From the NCBI GenBank assembly GCA_020631735.1, contig CM036168.1, positions 100,894,036-100,958,035 of the forward strand: DNA of 64,000 bases. Reading direction: 5' to 3'. How positions within the stretch are numbered: the first letter of the stretch is position 1; every line of letters starts with the position of its first letter. The notes under the pieces were generated by a model. It had not been told where the DNA came from, did not search any database, and saw only the letters and a list, made by a program, of their open reading frames with translations. This document shows positions 1 through 10,263 of this stretch, piece after piece. The translations under genes were made by a program, and so were the position numbers. Origin of the DNA: Saccharum officinarum (taxonomy: Eukaryota > Streptophyta > Magnoliopsida > Poales > Poaceae).

Positions 1-617
1 GGGCGGGTAGTGGCGGGCGCGCGCGCTACCAAGCTCGGGCGCGGGAGGGCGGTCGAGCCGCGGGCGCGGGGACGAGCGGCCGAGGGCGCGCGTGGGGCCT
101 TCGGCGTCCGGCCGAGCTGAGACCGCGGCCTCGGGCGACGGCGCGGCCACACGCGGGCGGTGGCAGGCGTACGTGCGCCCGAGCTCGGGGGCGGGCGGGG
201 AGACGGCGCGGCGCGCGGCCGGTGGCGGGGTGACGCGAGCGGCGACGCGGCGCGCGGGCGGCGCGGCGAGCGCGCGCGGCGGCGACGCGTCGCGCGGGTG
301 GCGGCGGCGGCGCGGCGCGGGGCCGGTGGCGGCGCGGCGCGGCGCGGGGCCGATGGAAGAGAGAAAGAGAGAAGAAAGAAAAAAAATTCGAGGGAAGTTT
401 TTACATGCATGCATGGCGGCAAGATCCATGGCGCCATGCACCCTGCCACGTCACCGCCACGCGTGCAGGGTTATGACGCCAGTGATCCTGGCGCCATGCA
501 GTTATATCTTGGCGCCGACGACTATGGCGTCATGAGAAGGGTTCATTTTTTGAAATCGTTCCGCCAGGGGCATATTTGAGAGAATCTTTAGCAAAAAGGG
601 CTAAAACAAAAAAAGAC
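1..617. mobile_element. Terminal part of an older Mutator-like element, cut by the window edge
   Basis: The last 90 bases (about 535-617: a block around CATTTTTTGAAATCGTTCC, a CATATTTGAGAGAATCTTT motif and a final A-rich CAAAAAAAGAC) match the outer ends of the two complete elements at 18640-28044 and 29292-32592. Inside this lie GGCGCC palindromes (about 430, 490 and 512) and an extremely GC-rich CGGCGG/GCGCGG tract (1-350), the same order as 27400-28044. It is more diverged than those two, so it is an older insertion or a related subfamily. Open frames across 92-579 reflect GC richness and are not treated as genes. Confidence 0.72.
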
Positions 618-632
618 TGATTTTTCGGCAAT

Positions 633-879
633 AAGACCTCGGCCTGGGCTCCCAAAATCTTTTTAAAAAGCATGGTAGCACTTTTTGTTTGTATTTGACA
701 AAATTTGTCTAATCATAGATTAACTAGACTTAAAAGATTCGTCTTGATATTTACAGGCCAACTGTGCAATTAATTATTTTTTTACCTGCATTTAATGCTC
801 CATACATGTGCCAACATGGTTGATGTGACGGGAAATCTTGAAAACTTTTTGCATTTTGAGGTGAACTAAACAAGGCCCT
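633..879. mobile_element. Tourist-like MITE
   Basis: Starts near GGCCTGGGCT and ends at GAACTAAACAAGGCCC. The interior has the family hallmarks seen repeatedly in this window: TAGCACTTT, AACTAGACTTAAAAGATTCG, CAATTAATTA and TTTAATGCTCCATACATG. No coding capacity. The family assignment rests on TIR resemblance (GGCCTTGTTTAG). Confidence 0.7.
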
Positions 880-1108
880 GGTTAAGATTGAGGGTGAAAA
901 TTTTTCATTGCAATGTAGCACTTTCGTTTGTATTTGATAATTATTATCCAATCATGGCCTAACTAGGCTCAAAAGATTCATCTCCTAAATTATAGATAAA
1001 CTGTATAATTAGTTATTTATTTTACCTACATTTAATGCTCCATGCATATATGTAAATATTTGATGTGATGGAGAGAGAGTGAAAAAACTTGGAATCTAAA
1101 CAAGACCA
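880..1108. mobile_element. Tourist-like MITE
   Basis: Second copy directly abutting the previous one. It contains TAGCACTTTCGTTTGTATTT, AACTAGGCTCAAAAGATTCA and TTTAATGCTCCATGCATA and ends ATCTAAACAAGACC. Same family, same orientation, no gene. Confidence 0.65.
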
Positions 1109-1110
1109 TA

Positions 1111-1315
1111 GGCTATGTTTAGTTGCTGATGTAAAATTTTTGGAAGCACAATAACTCTTTCGTTTGTATTTGGTAATTAGTGTCCAATCATAGGCTAATT
1201 AGGTTCAAAAGATTTGTCTCGTGATTTACAACAAAACTGTCTAATTAGTATTTTTTTATCTATATTTAATACTCCATGCATGCGTCAAAGATTCGATGTG
1301 ACGGGACGAGATCAT
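1111..1315. mobile_element. Tourist-like MITE, 3' end missing
   Basis: Begins GGCTATGTTTAGTTGC and follows the family consensus up to GATTCGATGTGACGGGACG; the terminal inverted repeat on the right is absent. Third member in a head-to-tail row of three. Confidence 0.6.
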
Positions 1316-1462
1316 CGGATTTGTGTACTACTCTGTCCCTTAATGTTAATCGTCCGGAAAGCGTGTCTGTGAGAGAAACACGGTTTTCTAAAGACAAACA
1401 TTTAGGGACAGAGAAACTATACCTCTTTTGGATATATCTTAAAATTTTACTACTTTATAGGT

Positions 1463-1660
1463 AGCACTCTCTCTGTCCTATAATATCTGTCGTTTTTTGT
1501 TTTCGTGTCAGAAGTTTAACTCGATTTATAGAAAATATATGTAATATTTGTGTCTTTAAATAAATTTATTAAAAAACTAAATTTAAAGATCTTTTCTAAT
1601 AATATAAATTATTTACCATAAATATTAATATTTTTTAAATATTTTAAGACGGAGGAGTAT
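1463..1660. mobile_element. Stowaway-like MITE
   Basis: AT-rich stretch bounded by ACTCTCTCTGTCCTATAAT on the left and AAGACGGAGGAGTA on the right, a degenerate version of the CTCCCTCCGTCC Stowaway terminus. No coding capacity. Confidence 0.6.
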
Positions 1661-1705
1661 TTTGTCGTAAACCATTTTAATGGGTCTCCGTTGGAGACAG
1701 CCTTA

Positions 1706-2146
1706 GGCTATCTGCACTCATGGACCTCTATATTCATCCTCTATACGTCCTAGTCAGCAAGATTCTCTCCTCTATACTCAATTCTCCCGCACCCATCCAT
1801 CCTCTATATCATCCTCTATCCACTCTATCCACTATGGGACCCACTTGTCACTTTATCTAAATATATCCATGCGTGATCTAGTTTTGAAGGATTTATTGAG
1901 ACGAATTTAATGGTGCAATCGAAATTTAATTTGGATTTTTGGTTTGTGAGTTATAGCATTTTTTCCCTTTGTTTAGCTAGCGGGGTCCGCCACTACAGAA
2001 TATAGAGTAAACACAGTACTACTCTAAATATAGAGTGAGAGAAAGGATAGAGTATCGTTTAAAGTATGCCAGTGCAGCAGTTTTTACTCTATATTCATAC
2101 TCTAAAATTTTAGAGTATCGTTTAGAGTATGCCACTGCGGACAGTC
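1706..2146. mobile_element. MITE with GGCTATCTGCA / TGCGGACAGTC ends
   Basis: The left end (GGCTATCTGCACTCATGG) and right end (CCACTGCGGACAGTC) are imperfect inverted repeats. The inside is rich in CTCTAT on the left and ATAGAG on the right, so the element folds back. No gene. Confidence 0.55.
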
Positions 2147-2267
2147 TTACGTCGGTACAAACTGGGAAGGCACCTGCCGTCGCGTCAACTATGGGGCTGC
2201 AATAATCCCAATTAAAAAACTCCCTGCAGACTGTGTGAGTCAACTCTGCAATCGAGGCCTTGTTTAG

Positions 2268-2782
2268 GCCGTGTTTAGATGCCCGAATTCGGGTCTGAAT
2301 TCGGGCATGAACAGTACCCGAGTTACGGTAGTAAATTTGTTTTTATTTGATAAAAATTGTCCAAAAATTGATTAATTAGACTCAAAATGTTCGTCTCGGA
2401 AAGTACAACAAAACTGTGCAATTAGTTTTTTATTTCATCTACATTTAGTACTCCATATATGTGCCGGCATTTTGATGTGACGGGAAATCTTCTTTTTGCA
2501 TAGTAGAATTTGGTGAAATATTTGGGATCCCAAATTTCAACCCCAAATTTCACTATGAAAAAGAAGATTCCCATCACATCAAAATACCGGCACATGCATG
2601 GAGTACTAAATGTAAATAAAATTTAAAACTAATTGCACAGTTTTGTTGTACTTTACGAGACGAACATTTTGAGCCTAATTAGTCAAAGTTTGAATATTTT
2701 TTACCAAATACAAACGAATTGATACAGTACGTATTTAATGTGCACCGTACCAGCCAACCAAATTCCGCATCTAAACACGGCC
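2268..2782. mobile_element. Long foldback MITE (two inverted halves)
   Basis: Starts GGCCGTGTTTAGATGC and ends GCATCTAAACACGGCC. The left half (to about 2530) and the right half (from about 2540) are imperfect reverse complements along most of their length: TTCGTCTCGGAAAGTACAAC on the left pairs with GTTGTACTTTACGAGACGAA on the right. A transcript could form a hairpin of about 240 bp. Confidence 0.72.
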
Positions 2783-2851
2783 CGAAAGTATGGGACGACA
2801 TTGCTCCTACAGTACAGACTTCGAGTGTGGTGCTGGGGGAATGCACTTCTT

Positions 2852-3043
2852 AAATGATTATGAATTAAACATTGACATATCTTAAGAAGTTGACTAACAG
2901 CAACGGAGACAACTTTTAGATATATAGTTTCAATGATAGTCATAGAAACAAACTTCTTATAATACCTTTTAAATGCTAATTAGTATATTCACAAAATGAT
3001 TATGAATTAATCATAGACATATCTCAAGAAGTTGACTAACAGC
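2852..3043. repeat. Pair of 50-bp direct repeats
   Basis: Copies at 2852-2901 and 2994-3043, each running from AAATGATTATGAATTAA to GTTGACTAACAGC with a few mismatches. No gene is seen around them. Confidence 0.7.
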
Positions 3044-3329
3044 TCTTTATAAACCATATAATACATCATTGGTCATATTAATTAAAGCTAAAGTAGTTAT
3101 CCATACTGAACTTAATGTTGTTTAGCTAAATTAAAAATATCAAAGTCAAATCCTTATATACTACTAGAAGTGTTAATATTAATATTATTAGTCATTTGCC
3201 ATAGTTTCAACAATAACTCGTTTATGATAATTGAAGGCCATTAGTCTTAGGTGCATGTAAACGAGGTATCATGGTTGAGCGAGTAAGAAAGAATTATTCA
3301 TACTTCATTAATATTAGGTGCACATTAGA

Positions 3330-3535
3330 TATAGATCGATATTCGGAGAAGAAATAACCTTGACTAATTTTATATAAAAAATATTAATATTTAGGATACA
3401 ATTAATATTATTAGACGGATCGTTAAATCTATTTTTGTAATAAATTTATTTGGAGATACAAATGTTGTACATATTTTTTTATAAATCTAGTCAAACTTAT
3501 GATAAAAAAAACAATTATTTAGCGACGGAGTGAGC
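3330..3535. mobile_element. Stowaway-like MITE fragment
   Basis: AT-rich tract with the internal words common to the Stowaway-like copies here (AATAAATTTATTTGGAGATA, TAGTCAAACTTATGATAAA), ending at GCGACGGAGTGAG. The left terminus is not recognisable. Confidence 0.45.
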
Positions 3536-3599
3536 AGATAATAAATGAATACTGCGTATTAGTCAAGTCAAATATCTTATGTCGTTTTCCCACCCTTAG

Positions 3600-3823
3600 G
3601 GGGTGTTTGGTTGGAGTTAAAGTTTAAGAAACACTGTAGCACTTTCGTCTTATTTGACAAAAAGTTTTTAATCTTAGACTAATTAGGCTTAATAGATCCG
3701 TCTCGTAAATTACTCCTAATCTGTGCCGATATGCATGCAATTAGTCTACATTTAGTAATCTATGTATTTGAGGAAACATTAATGTAATAGGAGTTAAACT
3801 TTAACTCTTGGAAACCAAACAGT
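3600..3823. mobile_element. Tourist-like MITE (GGGTGTTTGG type)
   Basis: Starts GGGGGTGTTTGGTTGG and ends GGAAACCAAACAG. Interior TAGCACTTTCGTCTTATTTG and TAATTAGGCTTAATAGATCC define a subfamily also seen at 6559 and 37853. Confidence 0.7.
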
Positions 3824-3938
3824 TACATTACATCTAATACAAAAATAGCAGGAGGAGAATTCTGCCGACAGGCATTGTTTTCTGCTGTCTATGCGTGACT
3901 CCCGAATGGCCGAATCACATATTCATATCCTACCACAG

Positions 3939-4049
3939 CCTGTTCGTTTCGCTTGTTTATTGTGCTGAAAGCACTGTTCACTGGTTTATTGTGAGAGAAA
4001 AACACTGCTGGATGGCTGCTGATTCTGCTGATAAGTCCAAACGAACAGG
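3939..4049. mobile_element. 111-bp MITE, CCTGTTCGTTT ends, copy 1
   Basis: Terminal inverted repeats CCTGTTCGTTT / AAACGAACAGG. Near-identical copies of the same length lie at 14969-15079 and 15795-15905. The apparent peptide through this stretch is shared by the copies because the MITE is repeated, not because of coding. Confidence 0.75.
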
Positions 4050-4534
4050 GCCCAATCTTTATCAACCTGGTATAGATATTTTCTTTGCAACGAAGCCTTT
4101 TGGTTGTAGAACGAAACTGGATTCTTCAAACGGAAGCATAATGCTTTTCCACAGACGAAAAGCAAAGCATACTTGTTGCACGACTGGAGCGACGTGTATC
4201 GTGTAAGATTTGATGCTTGGGTAATTAAGAACGAGGCGTATCTATCGCTGTAGTGCTCGAGCGGAGAACTCAGTGCTACTGTCCATCTTGCACACTCCGC
4301 ACAGTGCGTGATACACTGATACTACGCGCTAATGACGCCGGCCAGCTTTTTGAATCCTAAATCTTCGCGTGGAAGCAAAGAATTTAATTAATTTAACTAA
4401 AAGTCGCTTTTCTTCTTTTCACAGATCTGCTGCCTAGCGATAAATGCGAAGTACTGCTCCCCACAGGTCCACACTGCGAAAGTGCCGTGTTGCTGCTGCC
4501 TGGAGTTACTAGTCGGCAGGGCGCAGCAGTACTA

Positions 4535-4796
4535 GGCCTCGTTTAGTTCCCAATTCTCCCCAAATTCTATTACGTAAAAAGAAGATTCTCCGTCACATCA
4601 AAATATCGGTAAATGTATGGAGTACTAAATGTTAATGAAATCAAAAACTAATTTCACAGTTTTGTTGTACTTTGCGAGACGAACATTTTAAGCCTAGTTA
4701 GTCAAAATTTGGATAATTTTTACCAAATACAAACGAAATGTTATAGGAATTCTGATACAGTATTTTTCTCCCCTATTCTGTGAACTAAACGAGGCG
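4535..4796. mobile_element. Tourist-like MITE
   Basis: Reverse-orientation family member: GGCCTCGTTTAGTTCC at the left, GAACTAAACGAGGC at the right, with CGTCACATCAAAATATCGG and CTAATTTCACAGTTTTGTTG inside. No gene. Confidence 0.75.
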
Positions 4797-4903
4797 CTAG
4801 TGGCTTTTTACTGCTCAATGCTGGTAGCCTGGTACTCTAGCGGAAGAGTACTGCTCCTGTAAAAAACGGAGCGATCATAAACCTAATTTGAAACTATAAT
4901 TAA

Positions 4904-5147
4904 GGCAGTGTTTAGATCCATTGAAATATGCACTATGCAAAAAAAGATTCCCCGTCACATCAAACTTGTGATACATGCATGGAGTACTAAATATGGATAA
5001 AATCAAAAACTAATTGTACAGTTTGGTTGTACTTTGCGAGACGAATGTTTTGAGCCTAATTAGTCAATGATTGGACAATTATTACCAAATACAAACGAAA
5101 TGCTACAGTGTATTTTGGTACACCAAAGTTTGGATCTAAACACTGCC
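4904..5147. mobile_element. Tourist-like MITE (GGCAGTGTTTAGAT ends)
   Basis: Left GGCAGTGTTTAGATCC, right GGATCTAAACACTGCC: near-perfect terminal inverted repeats. Flanking TAA/TAG suggests a 3-bp target duplication with a later change. Confidence 0.78.
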
Positions 5148-5465
5148 TAGTTTTTTTGGACGGAGCTCCCTAAACCGCTTATTAATCGTCAGATACTAGC
5201 CAACTACGGAAGCACGTCGTGCCATACCCAGCCGTACGGGTTGGTACTGCTCCTAGTCCGGTGCAAAGATCTGCGACGAGGATGGGCAACGCTATGGCCT
5301 CTGCAGCAGAGGGTGAAACCGACACAGGTACAGTGAAATGCGTGCTGCATTGGGCCTGCCTCTTGTACGGCTACTGTACAACCAGTGGGGACGTGATATC
5401 TTGCCGGAGGCCATAGCGTTGCCCATCCGATCCTTGTCCGGACAAAGCTCGTCCCGTCCATGCTG

Positions 5466-5707
5466 CGCATTGTTTAGTTTGCCTCAAAGTTTCAAGTTTT
5501 TTCGCTCTCTCTTCATCACATCAATTTTTAACCGCTTGCATGGAGTATTAAATGTAGGTAAAAAAATAACTAATTACACAGTTTAGTTGGAAATCACGAG
5601 ATGAATCTTTTGAGCCTAGTTGGTCCATGATTGGACAATATTTGCCAAATAAGACGAAAGTGGTACTATTCATCGGGTTGAAATTTTCTTCAATCTAAAC
5701 AAGGGCC
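5466..5707. mobile_element. Tourist-like MITE
   Basis: Runs from TTGTTTAGTTTGCC to ATCTAAACAAGGGCC with the family interior (GAATCTTTTGAGCCTAGTTG, TTGCCAAATAAGACGAAAG). Confidence 0.68.
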
Positions 5708-6558
5708 TGACTTGATTTTTAATTCGAAAGACCTGAATCATTTGCGCCAACAAAACTCGCATATCTGTCGGAGGATCCACCAAATTCTGCTAGTGCTGCT
5801 CTTCCTAGCTGTGCCGAAAAATATCTTTATATTAGAGATTTTCTACGTGCGTAAGTACGTGCAAGTGCAAGACATACATGCACATGCACCGGTAGTCTGA
5901 TAGTGGGGCACCACAGCCTTCCAAAAACCAGATCCTGATCGCGGCGAAAAGAACAGCACAGTTCACAGAAGTCAGCACCCCGCTCCACTGGACAGAGAGA
6001 AGGCAGAGTGTTGAAGCGAAAAGATCGTGCGCTGGTGTTGCGGGCGCCGGTTCTTGGCGTCGCCCGATTCCGTAGACTGACCGCACCGAGCAACTCCATC
6101 CAGCGCGGAACGCCAAATGTGGAGGCTGCCGTGCCGCGCCGCAGAACGCTACACGCGACGGTATCGTTCATATCACTACAGGGACACGCTAAATCCAGGG
6201 TTCCTCTCTCCTCTCGCTATCGTCCGCCTGTAAAGGGAATGAGGAGAGAGAAAGAGAGAAGAGAGGTGGGAGGAGAGAGAAAGAGAGAGAGGATACAAAG
6301 TATGATATAGAGTAAATATGGATACGAGAGAAGTTGGTATAGAGGTGAGAATCCTGAATGACTAGGACGGAATATTTCTTTAGATGTGTGTTTAGAAAGT
6401 GGTGCGGTGCGGATAGCCTTACCGTGCGCCAGGCCGCGGCGACCGCCCCCCGCACGCGCTTTTCGGTGGCTTCCATTGCGTCACCGGGACAAAAGGCCTC
6501 GGCGGACTCGGACCGGATGTTCCACATCCGCCTCTCTTTTTTTTTTTTTGTCGTATAA
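5708..6558. other. Gene-free stretch
   Basis: No recognisable gene. There is a purine-rich GAGAGAGAAAGAGAGA microsatellite-like patch at about 6240-6300. The short open frames on both strands have no recognisable domains or splice logic. Confidence 0.5.
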
Positions 6559-7034
6559 GGGTCTGTTTGGTTTGGGTGTTAAAATTTAACAAATGCTGTA
6601 GCACTTTCGTCTTATTTGAAAAAAGTTTCCAATCTTGAACTAATTAGACTTAATAGATTCGTCTCGTAAATTACTCATAATCTAGGCCGACATGCATACA
6701 ATTAGTATATATTTAGTACTTTGGGGTTGTTTAGTTGGTGAAAAAGTTTGGGTTCGGCTACTATAGCACTTTTCGTTTTATTTGGCAATTTGTGTCCAAT
6801 CATGGACTAATTAGGCTCAAAAGATTTGTCCCGTGATTTACAACTAAATTGTGTAATTAGTTTTTTCTTTCGTCTACATTTAGTACTCCATGCATGTGCC
6901 GCAAGATTCAATGTGACAGGTACTATGCAAACTTTTTGGGGTTGCATAGGCAACTAAACAAGCCCTTTATACATTTGACGCAATATTGATATGATGGGAG
7001 TTAATCTTTTAACACGTGGAAACCAAACAGAACC
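6559..7034. mobile_element. Tourist-like MITE split by a second MITE
   Basis: Outer element: left end GGGTCTGTTTGGTTTGGG, right end GGAAACCAAACAGAACC. The two halves join smoothly (TTTAGTACTTT to ATACATTTGACGC) once 6723-6964 is removed, so the inner MITE inserted into this older copy. Confidence 0.75.
6723..6964. mobile_element. Inner nested Tourist-like MITE
   Basis: Starts GGGGTTGTTTAGTTGG and ends CAACTAAACAAGCCC, sitting inside the 6559-7034 element with TTT on both sides as an apparent 3-bp target duplication. Confidence 0.75.
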
Positions 7035-7452
7035 TAAGAAAAAGGGAAAAGAATCGTCGGCGGCATAACTTTACACGACGAGCATCTTGGCAACATGCAC
7101 GGTTGCACACTTGCACAGCTGCACGCACAGCGCTGCTTATTGTTGACTTTTCCATGCTCCAGGCCTCCAGCGTTCGCGTGCGCTCACAGCTTCAGCTCCA
7201 CTGGTGCAGAAGCAGAACTGCAGACTAATCTAAACCATCTCAGAGTTTGAGTATGGTCACGTATCTACTGTTTTTAAAGACTGCCGTATTGCATTCGAGA
7301 TGGAAACAGAAGCTGAATTAGACCGGATCAAGGTGGACCAGTAATTCGAATCACTGTCTCAGTTACATGCAGCTGTGACCCGCAAGCTTTGAAGAAAATT
7401 AGAGCGTCAGCGTCGCCCTAGCATAGACAGTGGAGCCGATTATAAAGACAAA

Positions 7453-7769
7453 GGCCTCGTTTAGATGGTTAGAAAAAGTTGGTGCTGTAGCACTTTCACT
7501 TGTATTCGACAATTATTGTTCAGTCATGGACTAATTAGGCTCAAAAGATTTGTCTCGTGATTTACAATCAAACTATGCAATTAGTTATTTTTAATCTACA
7601 TTTACTACTCTATGCATGTGTCCCTAGATTTGATGTGATGAAAAGAAAATATAAAAACTTGAAATTTGAGAATAATTTACATTTACTGCTCTATGCATGT
7701 GTCCCTATATTCGATGTGATGAAAAGAAAATGTAAAAACTTGAAATTTGGGAACAATCTAAACAATGCC
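7453..7769. mobile_element. Tourist-like MITE with internal tandem duplication
   Basis: GGCCTCGTTTAGATGG to ATCTAAACAATGCC. The 3' part is duplicated in tandem (about 7599-7676 and 7680-7757: CATTTACT.CTCTATGCATG through AAACTTGAAATTTG). This yields a repeated peptide in an apparent open frame, which is not treated as a gene. Confidence 0.72.
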
Positions 7770-8037
7770 AAAATCAGGCCAATTGAGGTACGTACGTACG
7801 GTGGGCCGCAGTTAGCCCTGTCGTCCAAGACACTCGGTACGTCAGCGCCGCAGAGCAGAGCCACATATTGTATGCTAGTAGTAGACTTGCTCAATGGAAC
7901 AGTAGTGTCAGCGTCGTTGAAACGGAGCCAGTTTGAGTGGCAATCACAATACTCCTATGCGATGACAGAGTTAAAAAAAAATTGTCTCCGCCTCGCAGCA
8001 GCACCAAACTATCCTGTGATGTGCTATGTTAGCATTA

Positions 8038-8247
8038 GGGCCTATTTGGTATAGATTCTGGTGGATCTAGCTCCACCTGACATATTCACTGTTCATTAGA
8101 GTCATTCTTCTATCTCTTTCTCCTCTCTCACACAGAGCTCCTGCTGGCTCCGTGAGAGGAAGAGGAAAGAAAGAGAAAAATAGCTCTAATAAATAGTGAA
8201 TATGTCATGTAGAGATGAATTCATCAGAATCCATACAAAGAGGATCT
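8038..8247. mobile_element. Short foldback MITE
   Basis: The left arm (CACCTGACATATTCACTGTT) is the imperfect complement of the right arm (AATAGTGAATATGTCATG). The outer ends GCCTATTTGGTATAGATTCTG and CAGAATCCATACAAAGAGGA also pair. No coding. Confidence 0.65.
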
Positions 8248-8840
8248 TAGTATAGCATGCTTTCCAATATAATAAGATTATTAGCGTTTTGCCATTCATA
8301 CCATTATTGATGTGTGCACTAAGATCCTCTGGATTAAGCTGACTATACAACTGACTCATGTTTAGAATAAAGTTTCAATTGATTGTTATTATTACGATCT
8401 GCGCGACAACTTCCGAGTATATAGTAAGTTCGCAAGGAGGGTTTACTGTTTAGGGTTGGGTAGAGCTCATGAGCCCGAGCACGCAAAGGAGTGGAAGAAG
8501 TCGCTATCGCTACAGGCAATAATTAATTAGATAGAATCACGGAAGACCCTGCTCACATTCCACTGGCTTGCTTTTAATAATAAGAGTAGAATCCGGCAAG
8601 GCCGTTGCTCAATGGCAGAGTCGATCACGGTCACATCTGCCGTATACCAAATCAATCCCCGAATGGAGCCGACGTGAGCAAAACCTCTGGTGGCCGTGGC
8701 CTCTTATCTTATCTGATAGGCCGATACCATTGGTAGGATCGGTACCCAGTTCTACCCGCTTCTACGGCAGTAACTGTCCGGAATTGCTTGTCGTGAGAAA
8801 ATAGCAGGACCTGAAGCGCACCAACAAATGCGCCAAGTTG

Positions 8841-8946
8841 CTTTGCTGGTTTCAGGACGTCGTGGTACATTCAACGGAACTGTTCTGAAAAACCTTTGCT
8901 GGTTTCAGGACGTCGTGGTACATTCAACGGAGCTGTTCTGAAAAAG
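8841..8946. repeat. Two-copy tandem repeat, 53-bp period
   Basis: 8841-8893 and 8894-8946 are almost identical (CTTTGCTGGTTTCAGGACGT through GTTCTGAAAAA, one internal A/G difference). A recent local duplication. Confidence 0.85.
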
Positions 8947-9213
8947 ACGGACCGCGCGCGCCCTTTTTCTCGAAGGTGATGTGAAGTGCAATCCAAGTCT
9001 TAATCTCAAGTCTAAACCTCCATCATAGACCGAAGAGTCTATGTAATCCGGCAAGGGCGGCCAGGGAGTATGGGCCATCCTCCCTGCCGTTGCTTGCACC
9101 TGCGCACGCACTGTACGTGCAGTTGGGCATTCGACGACGGCAAGTTTTGCCCGGCCGAGCAGCTCACGGGAACCACTAACGCCGACTTGCTCCGCAATCA
9201 GGTCCTAATTCTA

Positions 9214-9459
9214 AGGCAGTGTTTAGATGGTGTAAAAGTTGGTGTAAAATTCCTATAGCACTTTTCGTTGTTATTTGGTAAAATTTATCCAATCATGGAC
9301 TAACTAGGCTCAAAAAATTCGTCTCGACATTTACAGACAAACTGTGTAATTAGTTATTTTTTTTACCTACATTTAATACTCCATGCATACGTCTAAAGAT
9401 TCGATGTGACGGGGAATCTTGTAAAAATTTTGGAAGTTTGAAGGGATCTAAACACTGCC
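9214..9459. mobile_element. Tourist-like MITE (GGCAGTGTTTAGAT ends)
   Basis: GGCAGTGTTTAGATGG on the left, ATCTAAACACTGCC on the right. Same subfamily as 4904-5147 but in the opposite orientation. Confidence 0.78.
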
Positions 9460-10007
9460 TAGTCCCACCAAATCAACCAGAGGAGAAGAGCGCACGGTAC
9501 CCCTTAATTTTCCATCTGACCTAGTACAACAAACCATTATTGCACGCACTCGATCTCGGCCTGTTCGATAAGACACGAGGTGTTGCGTATCCTGCTGTCG
9601 TTCTGAACTGTCACGACGAATACTCTTCGGCTATAGACATCTAGAGAGGTCTCAGGCTCTCGGCTGCCGACCGGTTAATGGTTCACCGTTTCGGTTGAGT
9701 CGCTGCGAGGCGAAAGCGAGAGAAGGCAATGCGTTTGGTGCGGCGTTTTTTCTTCCGGCGACCTAACCGGTGACCACCCGGCGACGACGAGCCCGAATGA
9801 TTTGGGGGGCGCGGTTTTCGCCGGGCAAGGACGTCCGAGTTGCAGGCTAGCCGTGCCTAGTGCACACAAAGCGCTTACCACCACCAGCAGATGGAACAGG
9901 TACACGGTCTCATCCAAAGACTTGGACGTGCCGTGCGTGACGGCTGACGATGGCTAGAGACTTGAGCTGAGCCACCGAAACCGCTGGAGAGATGGTGAAG
10001 TAGCCAG

Positions 10008-10263
10008 AGACGGAACCAGTCGTTCAGATTAGGGGCCAAACAAATATGATCATATTCTTTTAGTATGCTAAAATATACATAATTATATGATTTAACAACT
10101 TTTTAAATATTTTACATTATTTATAACAAAAAATCATAATATTTGAATAAAAAATAGGTGAAAATTAATATTTTTAGCTGTAAATTCATATATTTATATA
10201 GGTATTCAAGAAAACTTACTGTGCTCGGAGGGGCCACGGCCCTGCTAGCCCCTGGTTCCGTCT
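10008..10263. mobile_element. MITE-like element, AGACGGAACCAG ends
   Basis: Perfect 12-bp inverted repeats AGACGGAACCAG / CTGGTTCCGTCT enclose an AT-rich interior with no gene. Target duplication not clear. Confidence 0.55.

Noticed and set aside
92..579. Two long open frames at the left edge
   Set aside because: They lie in a CGG/GCG tract and a transposon terminus; the peptides are Arg/Ala/Gly-rich without any domain.
7557..8054. 165-codon frame with an internally repeated peptide
   Set aside because: The repeat is a tandem duplication inside a MITE; both ends of the frame run into non-coding MITE sequence.
8580..8670. tRNA-like words (GTTGCTCAATGGCAGAGTCG)
   Set aside because: No acceptor, anticodon or T-arm pairing could be found around it.
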